The notes under the pieces are model-generated. The model had not been told where the DNA came from. It saw only the letters and a program-made list of their open reading frames with translations, and searched no databases. Positions 43,660 to 53,281 of a stretch of DNA of 64,000 nucleotides are shown piece by piece; position 1 is the stretch's first letter; the number at the start of each line of letters is the position of its first letter. Both the position numbers and the translations under genes were made by a program. Origin of the DNA: CATQHW01 sp965215345 (lineage in GTDB: Bacteria; Spirochaetota; Spirochaetia; SZUA-6; Bin103); assembly GCA_965215345.1 (NCBI GenBank), contig CBDCDL010000002.1:1674001-1738000 (forward strand), written 5' to 3'.

Positions 43660-45363
43660 ATGTACAAGAGATCACGAGATGTCGCGGCCGTGATGGCCCT
43701 GTTGGCGTTCTGGCTGGCGCCGTCGATGGCGTTTGCCGAAGGGCAGGCGGAGGGCGCCGCCGCAGACGCGCCGATGGAGATCACTTGGCAGTTGCGGGAG
43801 GAGACCTCCTACGCGGCGCAGGTGGCCGAGGAGATCTTCAACGTCCGCATCCTCGGCAACGGCATCTGGAACAACGACCGGGAGAAGATCGACCTGATGT
43901 TCGCCGCCGGCGAGGCGCCCGAGGTCTTCTCGGCCGGTGACGACCAGTTCCACTACCGCGACGGGCTGACCCGCGAGATCCCGCTGGCGATGATCCAGGA
44001 GCACGCGCCGCTGCACTACCAGTGGATGCTTGATCATCCCATAGCGCTCAACATCAGCCGCAGCCCGGACAGCGACGACGCCTACGTCGCCCTGGTCGGG
44101 GTGACGATGTCGACCAACGTGCCGCTGATCGGCTTCTGGTCGACCCGCGCCGACTGGGCCGAGAACGTCGGGCACCCGATTCCGGATTACTACGAGACGC
44201 GCTGGAAGGTCAGCACCGAGACCGACCGCACCTGGTTCGTTCCGGCCAACCTCACGCTCGACTGGATGGAGGAGTTGATGGTCCTCTATCGCGACGGCGA
44301 TCCCGACGGCAACGGCAAGATCGACACCATTCCGGCGAGCGCATCCAACGTCATCCCCTGGAGCTTCACCACCCTGTTCGGCGCGTTCGGCCTGCCGATG
44401 TATTCGATCACGGTGGGTACCGGCGGCGTGGCCAACTACCAGGACGAGAACGGCGACTTGGTGCTGCAGCCGGTTTCACCGCGCTACAAGAAGTTCCTGG
44501 CCCACCTGGCCGACTGGTACGCCAAGGATCTGATCGACAAGGAATTCCCGACCATGAACCGCCAGGACCAGTGGCAGAAGGACATGGCCGGCATCACCGG
44601 GGTGCAGTTCATGAGCAACTCCACCTACGTGAACCCGACACTGGAGCGGCCGCCCAACCACGCGACCCTGGAAGAGGTCGCGGCCGGCGCGAGCGTGGCG
44701 ATGATGCCGCCGCCGATCGGTCCCGAGGGATACCAGGGCGTACAGGTCTACCAGGCGCACTCGCCGATCAGCAACTGGGCCTCGCTCAAGATCCGCCACG
44801 ACGTGAGCGACGAGAAACTGGCCAAGATCCTGCAGATCTGGGACTGGCGCCAGCATGACCCGGAGGGCTGGATGATCAGCCAGTTCGGCAAGGAAGGCGT
44901 GCACTTCACCTGGTCCGGCGAACCGGGCAACTCGAAGCCGATCCGCACGACGCCGGAAGAGCTGGAGCAGAACCATCCCAACGAGGCCAAGCTCGGCAGG
45001 TTCTTTCACTACCCGTACGGGTATCACATGGACATGATCCGCTGGATCTACTCGCCGCAGTTCGTGCAGATCTGGGACAACTGGTTCGCGCCCGGGCACT
45101 CCGAGTACTACCACACTCGACCGTACAAGTGGGACCTGTTCACGGAGACCGAGATGAAGGCGATCGCCGATCGCCAGGGCGAGGGGCTGAACACGCTCGC
45201 CAACGAGTTCTTCATGCGGGTCGTGACCGGGCAGGTCGACCTGGACGCCGAGTGGGACAACTACGTCGCCCGGTGGATGGCCGAGGGCGGCGAGCAGGTG
45301 TACGAGGCGATGCAGAACTCGATCGTCATCGAGGCGCTGCACGAGGGGCGCATCGAATACTGA
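43660..45363 (+). CDS. Extracellular solute-binding protein of importer 2 (large, LplA-like)
   Basis: 567 residues, longer than MalE-type proteins and typical of binding proteins that pair with LplB/YtcP permeases. A signal peptide (VMALLAFWLAPSMAFA) precedes the mature domain. ITWQLREETSY, then DPDGNGKIDTIPAS, a calcium-loop-like segment also seen in this group, support the call. GGAGG lies seven bases before the ATG at 43660. The 177 bases upstream hold no gene. The substrate is probably a complex oligosaccharide, which is inference from the subfamily. Confidence 0.85.
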   Translation: MYKRSRDVAAVMALLAFWLAPSMAFAEGQAEGAAADAPMEITWQLREETSYAAQVAEEIFNVRILGNGIWNNDREKIDLMFAAGEAPEVFSAGDDQFHYRDGLTREIPLAMIQEHAPLHYQWMLDHPIALNISRSPDSDDAYVALVGVTMSTNVPLIGFWSTRADWAENVGHPIPDYYETRWKVSTETDRTWFVPANLTLDWMEELMVLYRDGDPDGNGKIDTIPASASNVIPWSFTTLFGAFGLPMYSITVGTGGVANYQDENGDLVLQPVSPRYKKFLAHLADWYAKDLIDKEFPTMNRQDQWQKDMAGITGVQFMSNSTYVNPTLERPPNHATLEEVAAGASVAMMPPPIGPEGYQGVQVYQAHSPISNWASLKIRHDVSDEKLAKILQIWDWRQHDPEGWMISQFGKEGVHFTWSGEPGNSKPIRTTPEELEQNHPNEAKLGRFFHYPYGYHMDMIRWIYSPQFVQIWDNWFAPGHSEYYHTRPYKWDLFTETEMKAIADRQGEGLNTLANEFFMRVVTGQVDLDAEWDNYVARWMAEGGEQVYEAMQNSIVIEALHEGRIEY

Positions 45364-45384
45364 TCCTTGTCGTCGATGGACATG

Positions 45385-45413
45385 AAGGGGATGGGCTGCC
45401 GGTCCATCCCCTT
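45385..45413 (+). promoter_or_regulatory. Hairpin between binding-protein and permease genes (importer 2)
   Basis: AAGGGGATGG pairs perfectly with CCATCCCCTT across a nine-base loop, 22 bases after the binding-protein stop and before the permease start. There is no T-run downstream. It is the counterpart of the structures in importers 1 and 3. Confidence 0.65.
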
Positions 45414-45440
45414 CCGCTCTGATCACCGAGGTTGAGACCG

Positions 45441-46388
45441 ATGCCGGCATCCACGGTCGACATCCAGATACGCGACAACCTGCGGCGCGAGCGGTGGAGC
45501 CGCGTGCGGCGGATGCGCCTGCTCTACCTGTCGCTGCTGCCCGCGTTGCTGCTGCTGCTCGTGTTCAACTACGTCCCGATCTACGGCATCGTCATCGCGT
45601 TCAAGAACTTCCAGGCAAGCCGCGGCATCCTGGGCAGCCCGTGGAACAACTTCGAAAACTTCGAGGTGCTGTTCGGCAGCTTCCAGTTCCAGCGGGTCAT
45701 GCGCAACACCGTCATCATCAGCGTGCAGCGCATCGTGTTCGGCTTTCCGGCGCCGATCCTGCTGGCCCTGATCATCAACGAGTTCGCCAACTCGTGGTGG
45801 AAGAAGGGAATCCAGTCGATCACCTACCTCCCCCATTTCATCTCGTGGGTGGTGATGGCCGGCATCCTGGTGGAGATCCTGTCACCGCAGCGCGGCATCA
45901 TCGGGTACCTGTACACGGTGCTCGGCAGGGACGCGCCGCTGCTGCTCACCAACAGGGACCTCTTCCGGCCGATTCTGATCGCCACCGACGTCTGGAAGGA
46001 GGTGGGGTGGGGCTCGGTGATCTACCTGGCGGCGATCTCCTCGATCGATCCGACCATGTATGACGTGGCGCGGATCGACGGCGCCGGGCGGGTGCGGCAA
46101 GCGACCGCCATCACCCTGCCGTCGCTGCTGCCGGTGATCACCATCCTGTTCATCCTGCGCCTGAGCGGCATCCTCAACGCCGGCTTCGACCAGATCTTCA
46201 ACCTCTACAACGAGCTCGTATACGAGGTCGCGGACATCATCGACACCTACATGTACCGGGTCGGCATCCTGTCGCAGGAGTTCGAGTTCGCCACCGCTGC
46301 CGGCCTGTTCAAGAACGTCGTCGGGGTCGCGTTGATCGTGCTGGTCAACGCCGTGATCAGGCGCTTCAGCGATCACGGAATCTGGTGA
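45441..46388 (+). CDS. Sugar ABC transporter permease, LplB type (importer 2)
   Basis: 315 residues. The first helix LLYLSLLPALLLLLVFNYVP and IYGIVIAFKNF are typical of LplB permeases. The EAA loop reads YDVARIDGAGRVRQATAITL. It ends RRFSDHGIW, also diagnostic of this group. GAGG precedes the ATG at 45441. It forms the inner-membrane pore with the next gene. No ATPase is encoded in the operon. Confidence 0.92.
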   Translation: MPASTVDIQIRDNLRRERWSRVRRMRLLYLSLLPALLLLLVFNYVPIYGIVIAFKNFQASRGILGSPWNNFENFEVLFGSFQFQRVMRNTVIISVQRIVFGFPAPILLALIINEFANSWWKKGIQSITYLPHFISWVVMAGILVEILSPQRGIIGYLYTVLGRDAPLLLTNRDLFRPILIATDVWKEVGWGSVIYLAAISSIDPTMYDVARIDGAGRVRQATAITLPSLLPVITILFILRLSGILNAGFDQIFNLYNELVYEVADIIDTYMYRVGILSQEFEFATAAGLFKNVVGVALIVLVNAVIRRFSDHGIW

Positions 46389-46418
46389 TGGCGGCGCGCC
46401 GGTTCGGGACGGTCTGAG

Positions 46419-47387
46419 ATGGCCAAGCAGATGATCGACCAGGGGCTGGTCGAAGTCGACATCAGCGGCGCCCGCATTCGCCGCGTGTTCGGCTACCGGC
46501 GCCAGACGGCGGGCGAGATCGCCTTCAAGGCGGCGGCGTCGGTGTCGCTGTTCCTGCTTGCCCTGACCTTTCTCTATCCGTTCTGGTTCACGATCATCCT
46601 GTCCTTCTCCGGCTTCAACGACGCCCTGACGCTCGGCCTGCATATCTGGCCGAGCGAGTGGAACCTGGAAGCCTACGAGTTCGTCTTCACCGAGAACGTG
46701 ATCGCGGTCGCCTACTTCAATTCGATCGTCCGCACCGCGGTGGGGGGCGCACTCACCGTGGTGGTCACGTTGATGGCGGCCTATCCGCTGTCCAAGAAGA
46801 ATCTGCCCGGGCGCACCGGGATCACCATCTACATCCTGATCACGATGTTCTTCTCCGGCGGGCTGATACCGACCTACCTGCTGATCCGATCGCTGGGCCT
46901 GCTGGACAAGTTTATCGTCCTCATCCTGCCGGTGCTGGCGATCGGCTTCTACATCATCATCGTCCGCAACTTCCTGATGACGGTGGACATCGCGTACGAG
47001 GAGTCCGCGCTGATCGATGGCGCCAACTACCTGGAGATCCTGTTCCGGGTGATCATGCCGCTGGCCAAGCCGGTGATGGCGGTGATCTTCCTGTGGGCGG
47101 CGGTCTACCACTGGAACGAGTGGTTCCACTGGCTGATCTACATGAAGAGCAACTCCAAGATCGTGCTGCAGATGATCCTGCGGCGGTTGCTGATCAAGGA
47201 GCGTGAGCTGCTGGAGCAGGTCATCGAGTTCGGCGACCCCGGGGACTTCACCAACCAGCAGCGCCTGCCTCCGGAGGCGCTGAAGGCGGCGACGACCCTG
47301 ATCACGATCGGGCCGATCATCCTGCTGTATCCGGTTCTGCAGCGCTACTTCATCAAGGGCATTTTCGTCGGATCGCTCAAGGGCTGA
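46419..47387 (+). CDS. Sugar ABC transporter permease, YtcP type (importer 2)
   Basis: 322 residues, six helices. The EAA loop reads YEESALIDGANYLEILFRVI and the end reads YFIKGIFVGSLKG, as in YtcP. The middle segment FFSGGLIPTYLLI is another family marker. A 35-residue insert between the last two helices (KERELLEQVIEFGDPGDF) is longer than usual. Its 3-prime end overlaps the convergent Asp-box gene by 11 bases. Confidence 0.92.
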   Translation: MAKQMIDQGLVEVDISGARIRRVFGYRRQTAGEIAFKAAASVSLFLLALTFLYPFWFTIILSFSGFNDALTLGLHIWPSEWNLEAYEFVFTENVIAVAYFNSIVRTAVGGALTVVVTLMAAYPLSKKNLPGRTGITIYILITMFFSGGLIPTYLLIRSLGLLDKFIVLILPVLAIGFYIIIVRNFLMTVDIAYEESALIDGANYLEILFRVIMPLAKPVMAVIFLWAAVYHWNEWFHWLIYMKSNSKIVLQMILRRLLIKERELLEQVIEFGDPGDFTNQQRLPPEALKAATTLITIGPIILLYPVLQRYFIKGIFVGSLKG

Positions 47388-48570
47388 GCCGGTACCGCCA
47401 GGCGTCGCCGCGCATGTGCCGGTCGCCGTCCACCCAGAGCCGCGTCATGCGCAGGATCAGGTCGTCGCCGCTGCGTTCCTGGTGCACCTCGAAGTTGCGC
47501 AGGTGCACGGGCGCCGGGTCGTCGTCGCGCCAGGTGTCGATCTCGGTGACGCTGTCGCGGATTAGCAGGAAGCTGTCCGGGTCCACCTCGCCTGCGACCA
47601 GCGGATAGTCCGGACCATTGCCGTCGGGGTTCTCTTCGCACAGGTTGCCGATCCAATAGTACCGGCCGCTGGAGTGCGGCACGATCGTGGAGTAGGAGGC
47701 GGGCGAGTGAAACGGCGTGCCGTCGGTCCGGGTCCAGGGCGCGATGCGGCTCCAGGTAAGGCAGCCGTCGTCGGAGGTGCAGTACCACTTGTGGCCGGGC
47801 AGTGACGGATTGCCGGCGTTGCTGCCGCGCATCACCATCAGGAAGCGTCCGTCGGGCATCTCGGCGATCGCTCCCTCGCTTACCCCGCGGGTGGAGACGT
47901 CGGGCTCCAGGATGACGCGCTCGCCGACTTCCCAGCGCAGCCGCCTGCCGGGCTGCCAGGTACCGATCATGACCATGATCTCGTGAAAGGAGAGCGCGCC
48001 CGGCGGACAGAACAGCGTGCCGTCGGGTTGCAGGCGGGTGATCTGCACGGGGAAGATCAGGCGCCCGGCGCGATCGAAGAACGGCACGTTGGCGAAGTGG
48101 ACGGCGTTCCTGCCGGTCCACACCGCCTGCAGCGGATGGGAGGGATCGTATTCCTCTCCCTCCTGGATGATCCGGTCCTCGAACAGCCAGGTGATGCCGC
48201 CGTCGTCGGAGACCCGGTAGGTGGGGAAGGTGTAGGTGAGCGCTTCCAGCATGTGGTCCTTCGGCATCACCGACGTGCCGTTGAGCGCCACCAGCAGCCC
48301 GCTGCCCGGATCGGCCACCAGCGTGCCGTAGCCGGTCCGTACCGTGCCGGCCGGAGTGAGGTGGCTGACCTGATAGGGGTGGTCCTCGGACCAGGTGGCG
48401 CCGTCGTCGTCCGAGTAGCTCAGGCGCAGCAGGTCGTAGATGTCGTTGCCGATCTCGCTGAAGCGCTGCCGGAGCAGCTTGGGCTCGTGCGCGGAGCGGT
48501 AGCCGACCGTCTCGTAAGCGGCGGAGACGTCGCTGCCGCGATAGGTCATCGTTCGTTCGCTGACGGTCAT
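47377..48570 (-). CDS. Asp-box (sialidase-like) protein, cytoplasmic, A
   Basis: 397 residues of a beta-propeller. Asp-boxes are visible as SYSDDDGATWSE, RVSDDGGITWLF and CTSDDGCLTWSR. No signal peptide and no clear FRIP motif (the usual first catalytic arginine) is present, although the conserved MRGSNAGNPSLPGHKWYCTS block suggests an arginine in the pocket. It could hydrolyse or bind an imported acidic sugar. It lies opposite importer 2 and is adjacent to a paralogue, 13 bases downstream of it. Confidence 0.72.
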   Translation of the reverse strand: MTVSERTMTYRGSDVSAAYETVGYRSAHEPKLLRQRFSEIGNDIYDLLRLSYSDDDGATWSEDHPYQVSHLTPAGTVRTGYGTLVADPGSGLLVALNGTSVMPKDHMLEALTYTFPTYRVSDDGGITWLFEDRIIQEGEEYDPSHPLQAVWTGRNAVHFANVPFFDRAGRLIFPVQITRLQPDGTLFCPPGALSFHEIMVMIGTWQPGRRLRWEVGERVILEPDVSTRGVSEGAIAEMPDGRFLMVMRGSNAGNPSLPGHKWYCTSDDGCLTWSRIAPWTRTDGTPFHSPASYSTIVPHSSGRYYWIGNLCEENPDGNGPDYPLVAGEVDPDSFLLIRDSVTEIDTWRDDDPAPVHLRNFEVHQERSGDDLILRMTRLWVDGDRHMRGDAWRYRLSP

Positions 48571-48583
48571 TCGACCTCCACGT

Positions 48584-49864
48584 CTACAGACGCAGCCGGT
48601 AGTGGTAGGCGTCGGCGCTCCAGACGTCGCGATCGCCGCCCTTGGCCCCCAGCCGCGTCAGGTAGAGCTCCAGGTCATGGGTCTCGCGGTTCTCCAGCAG
48701 GCTGAAGTTGGTGAGTTGCAGGGTGTCGGCATCGTGTTCGGGGTCGCACCGGTCGATCACGGTGACGGTGTCACGCTTGAGGGCGACGTGCTGCTCGTCG
48801 ATCTCGGCGATCTGCAGCGGGTGGCGCGGCGCGTTGGCCTCGGCCGGCCGCTCGGCGATGTTGAGCACGCAATAGAGCTTGCCGGTCACCGAGGCGCGGA
48901 TGGTCTTGGCGAACGTCGCCGGCGAATAGAACTGCCCGCCGTCGTCGTAGCGCAGGTCGCGTATCGGGGTCCAGGTCAGGCCGCCGTCGGACGAGGTCGA
49001 GCACCACTTGCGGCCGGGGCATTCCAGGGGGTCGAGCCCGGCGTTGGAGCCGCGCATGATCAGCAGCAGCCGGCCGTCGGACAGCTCGCCGAGATCGAGC
49101 TCGACCAGTCCGCGGGTGGAGGTGCGCCGCGGCAGGAAGATCGGCTGCGAGGTCTGCCAGCGGTAGTCGCCGGCCGCCGCGTCCCAGCGGCCGACGAAGC
49201 AGATGACGCCCGCGACGCAGCCTTCCCGATAGGTGTTGGGGAACACCACCGGCACCTTCTCGTCCTCGGCGTCGCGGTACGGGACCGGCACCGTGGCGCT
49301 GATCACGACGGTCCCGTTGCTCGCGACCAGCGGCCGGCCGACGTACATCTCGTTGCGGCGGAAGAAGGTCTCGTCGCTCCAGTCGTCGGGGTCGAAGTCC
49401 GGCCCGGACTCGTACTTGAGCAGGCGCGCGTCGCCCCAGGTGCGACCGTCGTCGGCGGACAACTGGTAGAAGCCGTGGTCGGCGAAGCGCCGTTCACCGG
49501 TCCAGAGCAGGTGGAGCGCCTCCCGCGGGTCGCCGCGCAGCAGGCGCTGGAACGCCGGCTTGATCAGCATGCCCGACACCGGGTCGTACGGCCCGGTGCC
49601 GCGCTGGCTGGCGCCGCCGGACTGCGTCACGTCGCCCTGGCGTGGCCGCTCCTCGTACAGGAGCTCCCAGTCGTTCCAGGTCCTGCCGTTGTCCTGCGAC
49701 TCCCGGCTGCGCGCCCGGTAGTTCCAGTCGGAAGAATTGACCAGCGCGCGCGTCTCCTCCAGCCGCAGGCCACGGCCGATGTAGGACACGGCACAGCTCA
49801 CCGCCACCCGTTCCTGTCCGGAGGTCGCGTATCGTTCGCGTTCGACCTCACAGATGGGTGCCAT
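48584..49864 (-). CDS. Asp-box (sialidase-like) protein, cytoplasmic, B
   Basis: 426 residues, paralogous to the next gene. Asp-boxes are SQDNGRTWND, SADDGRTWGD and SSDGGLTWTP. The shared block reads MRGSNAGLDPLECPGRKW. There is no signal peptide. It is the first of a two-gene minus-strand unit and lies four bases from the decayed Rpn gene upstream. Real sialidase activity is unproven: no sialic-acid lyase, kinase or epimerase is encoded in the window. Confidence 0.72.
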   Translation of the reverse strand: MAPICEVERERYATSGQERVAVSCAVSYIGRGLRLEETRALVNSSDWNYRARSRESQDNGRTWNDWELLYEERPRQGDVTQSGGASQRGTGPYDPVSGMLIKPAFQRLLRGDPREALHLLWTGERRFADHGFYQLSADDGRTWGDARLLKYESGPDFDPDDWSDETFFRRNEMYVGRPLVASNGTVVISATVPVPYRDAEDEKVPVVFPNTYREGCVAGVICFVGRWDAAAGDYRWQTSQPIFLPRRTSTRGLVELDLGELSDGRLLLIMRGSNAGLDPLECPGRKWCSTSSDGGLTWTPIRDLRYDDGGQFYSPATFAKTIRASVTGKLYCVLNIAERPAEANAPRHPLQIAEIDEQHVALKRDTVTVIDRCDPEHDADTLQLTNFSLLENRETHDLELYLTRLGAKGGDRDVWSADAYHYRLRL

Positions 49865-49867
49865 CTG

Positions 49868-50440
49868 TCAGTCGGTCCCGGTAGCGGCGTTGGCGGGGTC
49901 CTTCACGCGTTGCTTGAGAGTGCGGAGCTTGTCCTGATCGATGCCGGTAGCGGCTTCTATGGTCGACCAGGGAACACTCGCTTCCAGGAAGTTCTCAGCG
50001 ATCTCGACCTGACCCTCTCGCCGACCTTCCTCCAGACCCTCCTGCCGGGCCTCCTGTCGTGTCCTGTGCGCGAGGTACTCCATGGCGACTTCCATCATCT
50101 CTTCCGCCTGGTTCATCAACTCTCCCCCTATCGTCGGCACCTCCTGCCGTACCGCGGCAGCGAACCTGCGCCAATCACCCGCGTCGCGCGTGGTCACCGC
50201 AATGTACACCACGATCTGGCGCAGGTCCTCGATTCGCATACGGCAGGTCCGATTCGCTGTCGCGCAACCGGTCGTCGATGAAACTGACCGATTGCCACTT
50301 CAGGCTTGACCCAGACCAGCGCGCTGCCGATCGCGTGCGGCAGATGCGCCCGGAGCAGGTCCGCCGCTTCCGTTTCCTTGCCGAATACCGCACGGAACAG
50401 GTGATCGTGCGGCTGTGCGACCTGGCCTGCCACTACCGCC
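49868..50440 (-). pseudogene. Rpn/YhgA-type PD-(D/E)XK nuclease-transposase, decayed
   Basis: Three minus-strand frames rebuild parts of one protein. About 50440-50330 gives PHDHLFRAVFGKETEAADLL then RAHLPHAIGSALVW. About 50310-50240 gives LKWQSVSFIDDRLRDSESDL. From 50239 to 49868 an open frame gives EDLRQIVVYIAVT and the Glu/Arg-rich tail EARQEGLEEGRREGQVEIAE. The middle of the nuclease domain is missing. Rpn proteins promote recombination in other bacteria; this copy is unlikely to work. The last frame (123 codons) is still open. Confidence 0.7.
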
Positions 50441-50695
50441 CAACCAGCAGGTCGGTGCGTCCACGTCTGCGCCGCCGCTGGCGACGTGCTCGCTGGCGTC
50501 CACCGCGTCTGTCGTTCTCGTCGTAGCGCATGGCTGGTTCCCTGCACTAACGGACAATGGCCCGATCGGCGCCGGCTTCAGGGCAGAGAGATGGCTGCCG
50601 CCACGGTCGGCTGTTCGGGCCTTGAACACTTCTTCAGCTTATCTTATGCGGCAAGTAGAGATAGAATCGGGCGCGCTTGTCATTGGAGGAAGGTT

Positions 50696-51640
50696 GTGGG
50701 AACTCAAGGAATCTCAAGCGACGACCTGAAGTCGGCGCTCACACAGCTCTCCGAGCACGGGTACGCCGTCATTGAAGGTGTGCTCGGTGAGGATGAAGTC
50801 CGGCACTACCGCGGATTTGCGGAGGAGCTCTTCGAACGGGAACGGCGACAGCCCTTCGAGCCGGAAGACGGGCCCGCGTTGCCGGGAGATGACGAGATCG
50901 AAGCGTATCTGAAGGAAAGCTACCAGATCAGTGAAGCGGAGCGGGCTCGACTCATGCGGCGCATCCGCCATTCACGTGCACGGAACCAAGGCACACCATG
51001 GCCCGTCCCTCCCGTAGCGGTCGTCAAGAACTTCCTTCACTTGCCCACTCTGTTCGATCATGACCGGTCACAGCGCATTTGGAACGTGATCAACAAAGCC
51101 CCGGATTTCGGAAGATTGGTAGAACATCCGGTAGTGCTGTCGCTGGCGCGGGGGATTCTCGGCGACGATTGCGTGCTCGCCGACTGCAGCGCGACCAGTA
51201 TCGGTCCCCACACGGACGAAGGGGGAGCGTGGCACGTGGACGTGCCGCTCGGTCAGTTGCCGGAGCCTTTGCCGGACTTTCCGCTGACCATTCAGAATGC
51301 GTGGATGCTCGATGCGTTCACGACGACGAACGGGGCGACGCAGATCGTTCCCGGCAGCCATCGCACGCGCAGAAAGCCCACGTGGGGAGGACAGCAGGAG
51401 AACGGAACAAAGCTGACGGGCCCGGCCGGCTCCGTCGCTATCTGGCTCTCGAACACCTGGCACCGATCGGGACCGAACGCCACGGACCATCCTCGTCGAG
51501 CGATTCTCTGCTATTACTCTCGCTCGTGGATGAAGCCGTTTACCGATTATACGTCGATAGCCCCGGAGGTCGCGCAAACTTTCTCACCGCAGTTGCGGTA
51601 TCTTCTGGGGTATTCGGCGCGGGCGCCAGTTCGAGGGTAG
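50696..51640 (+). CDS. Phytanoyl-CoA dioxygenase (PhyH) family protein, intact copy A
   Basis: 314 residues. The Fe(II) site is His180-x-Asp182 in AWHVDVPLG, with the distal His256 in WHRSGPNAT. The 2-oxoglutarate-binding arginine follows in HPRRAI. ALTQLSEHGYAVIEGVL is the usual N-terminal PhyH strand. It should hydroxylate an unknown small molecule in the cytoplasm with oxygen and 2-oxoglutarate. GTG 50696 lies five bases after GGAGGA. A TAGAAT about 30 bases upstream could be a -10 element. The diverged copy B carries a frameshift. Confidence 0.85.
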   Translation: MGTQGISSDDLKSALTQLSEHGYAVIEGVLGEDEVRHYRGFAEELFERERRQPFEPEDGPALPGDDEIEAYLKESYQISEAERARLMRRIRHSRARNQGTPWPVPPVAVVKNFLHLPTLFDHDRSQRIWNVINKAPDFGRLVEHPVVLSLARGILGDDCVLADCSATSIGPHTDEGGAWHVDVPLGQLPEPLPDFPLTIQNAWMLDAFTTTNGATQIVPGSHRTRRKPTWGGQQENGTKLTGPAGSVAIWLSNTWHRSGPNATDHPRRAILCYYSRSWMKPFTDYTSIAPEVAQTFSPQLRYLLGYSARAPVRG

Positions 51641-51670
51641 CGGTATCGTCCCGGCCGCCCGGTCAGCCGA

Positions 51671-52033
51671 TCACGTCGTGTTCCCGTTCGGCGTGCGCAC
51701 CAGCCACGGCACCGCGACGGCGTGCTTGAAGTTGTGGTTGGGCACGTCCACGTTGGCGTACGTGAAGTACTCCTCCATGGTCAGCCCTTCCGGGATCTCG
51801 TCGTCGTCGTGGATCCGGGCGGCGGGATCGGTGTAGCGCGGGTAGTGGTGGATCTCCAGCAGGGCGAGCTTGTCGCGCACCCGTTGCCGCCACTCGGCGA
51901 AGCCGGCATCGTCCAGCCCCGGGCGCCAGGCCAGCCGGCCGGTCGCGGCGCGCAGCAGGTGCTGGCAGAACCCCATCGTGGTCACGTGGCGGCCGTCGCC
52001 CCGAGCGGGCGGGTAGCGTACTTCCTCGCTCAT
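51671..52033 (-). pseudogene. Alpha/beta hydrolase, internally deleted copy A
   Basis: 120 codons. The first about 60 residues (YPPARGDGRHVTTMGFCQHL) and the last about 58 (EIHHYPRYTDPAAR to the end) match the intact gene at 61393-62592. The middle 279 codons, including the nucleophile motif GHSLG, are gone. The frame is preserved across the junction (RDKLA-LLEIHHYP), but without its catalytic serine it cannot be a hydrolase. Confidence 0.88.
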
Positions 52034-52092
52034 GTCAGGCACCGTAAGCTAAGAGGTCCCTGAAGAAGAAGGAGCTCGAGACTGGAGGACCT

Positions 52093-52353
52093 GTGAACGT
52101 GAAGACACTGCCCGACCTGTCCGACCGGGCGCGAGGCGAGTTGGGCATGGTGGCGATCGGTCTCGGCATCGTGGCGGTGGTCATGGGGTCGGTCGGACTG
52201 ATGGTGTCGTGGGTGCCGTTCCTGGGGCTGATCGCGGTGCCGGTGGGAGCGATCGGCGTGGTGTTGGCGGGGGTAGGGCTCGTGATGGCGCTGACGCGCA
52301 AGGTGAACGGCTTGGGTCTATCGATCCCGGGTGGGGCGTGCAGGCTATCATGA
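52093..52353 (+). pseudogene. Small membrane protein, truncated copy A
   Basis: 86 codons. The first 78 residues match the intact protein at 62663-63178, with two hydrophobic helices. It then leaves the frame at GGACRLS-stop. The junction contains GTGC, present at both sides of the about 290 bases missing relative to copy B. The amphipathic Val/Ala-rich tail is lost. Confidence 0.85.
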
Positions 52354-52426
52354 GGTATGGCCCCACGAACCGAGATCGCTGCCTCGGTCGTGATCAACAG
52401 CCGCCCGCGAGCCTCGTTCGCTCATG

Positions 52427-53281
52427 TCAGGCCTGCTCGTGCGTACCATCGCAGCGGAACAGGCGCAGTTTCTCGGTGACCGCCGCGGCGACAGCGGCCC
52501 TGACCTGCTTGAAGGGGATCCGCGGATCGGAAACGGAGGCGCCGTTCGCGTAGCAGCGGGCCAGCGTCCGGCTGACGGCGCGGCGGATCCAGGTGTCGAT
52601 GTTGATCTTGGCCGCGCCGCAGCGGATCGCGTGACGGGTCACCTCGTCGGACAGGCTGGTGCCGCCGTGCACGACCAGAGGTACCGGCGAGGCGCGGCCG
52701 ATGCGTTCGATCAGGTCACGATCGGGGGTGCTGGTGCCGACCCCGGTGCCCGGCGCGTTGCCGAACGAGCACGCAAGGTAGTCGATGCCGGTCTCGGTGA
52801 CGAAGCGCTGCACGGCGGCCGGGTCGGTCTCGATCTGGGCGCCCGCACCCGTCTCTTCGTCCAGCGTTTCGCCGAGCTGCGCTTCCAGGGCGACGCCGTG
52901 GGCACGGGTCACCTCGGCCACCTCACGCACGCGCGCGACGTTTTCGGCATAGGACAGCATCGACGTGTCGATCATCACCGAGTCGAACCCGGCGTCGATC
53001 GCCTTCCGTACGACCTCAAGGTCCGACCCGTGATCGAGATGGAAGTAGAGCGGTACCGCGGCATGGATGCGCGCGGCCCGGACTATCCCGGCGATGTATT
53101 CCATGCCGGCGTAGCGCAGCGTGCCCATCGATACCCCCACCAGACAAGGGAGGCGAGCTTCGTTCGCGGCGTCGACGATGCCGTGCACGGTGTCCAGGCT
53201 GCTCATGTTGAACTGGCCCACCGCCCAGCCCTCGCGACGCGCCCGGTGGATCAACTCGGCTGCCGTACTCCTTTCGCTCAT
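52427..53281 (-). CDS. Class II fructose-bisphosphate/tagatose-bisphosphate aldolase family protein
   Basis: 284 residues. Zinc ligands are in YFHLDHGSD and LVVHGGTSL. AGFDSVMIDTSMLSYAENV and AAKINIDTWIRRA are family segments, the latter binding phosphate. The loop usually reading GxxGGxED is changed to LGETLDEETG, so substrate preference may differ from fructose bisphosphate. It is last in the importer 3 operon and coupled to the ROK kinase (ATGA). It probably cleaves the phosphorylated imported sugar. Confidence 0.83.
   Translation of the reverse strand: MSERSTAAELIHRARREGWAVGQFNMSSLDTVHGIVDAANEARLPCLVGVSMGTLRYAGMEYIAGIVRAARIHAAVPLYFHLDHGSDLEVVRKAIDAGFDSVMIDTSMLSYAENVARVREVAEVTRAHGVALEAQLGETLDEETGAGAQIETDPAAVQRFVTETGIDYLACSFGNAPGTGVGTSTPDRDLIERIGRASPVPLVVHGGTSLSDEVTRHAIRCGAAKINIDTWIRRAVSRTLARCYANGASVSDPRIPFKQVRAAVAAAVTEKLRLFRCDGTHEQA

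Larger units (their letters stand above)
50520..52385. repeat. Dispersed direct repeat, copy A (PhyH, truncated hydrolase, truncated membrane protein)
   Basis: Matches 60264-63245 in the same orientation, starting GTCGTAG and running through the PhyH promoter and gene, the hydrolase, the membrane protein and the first about 40 bases of an Asp-box gene. Copy A lacks an internal in-frame 837 bases of the hydrolase and about 290 bases of the membrane-protein gene. The two copies enclose importer 3. Confidence 0.88.
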
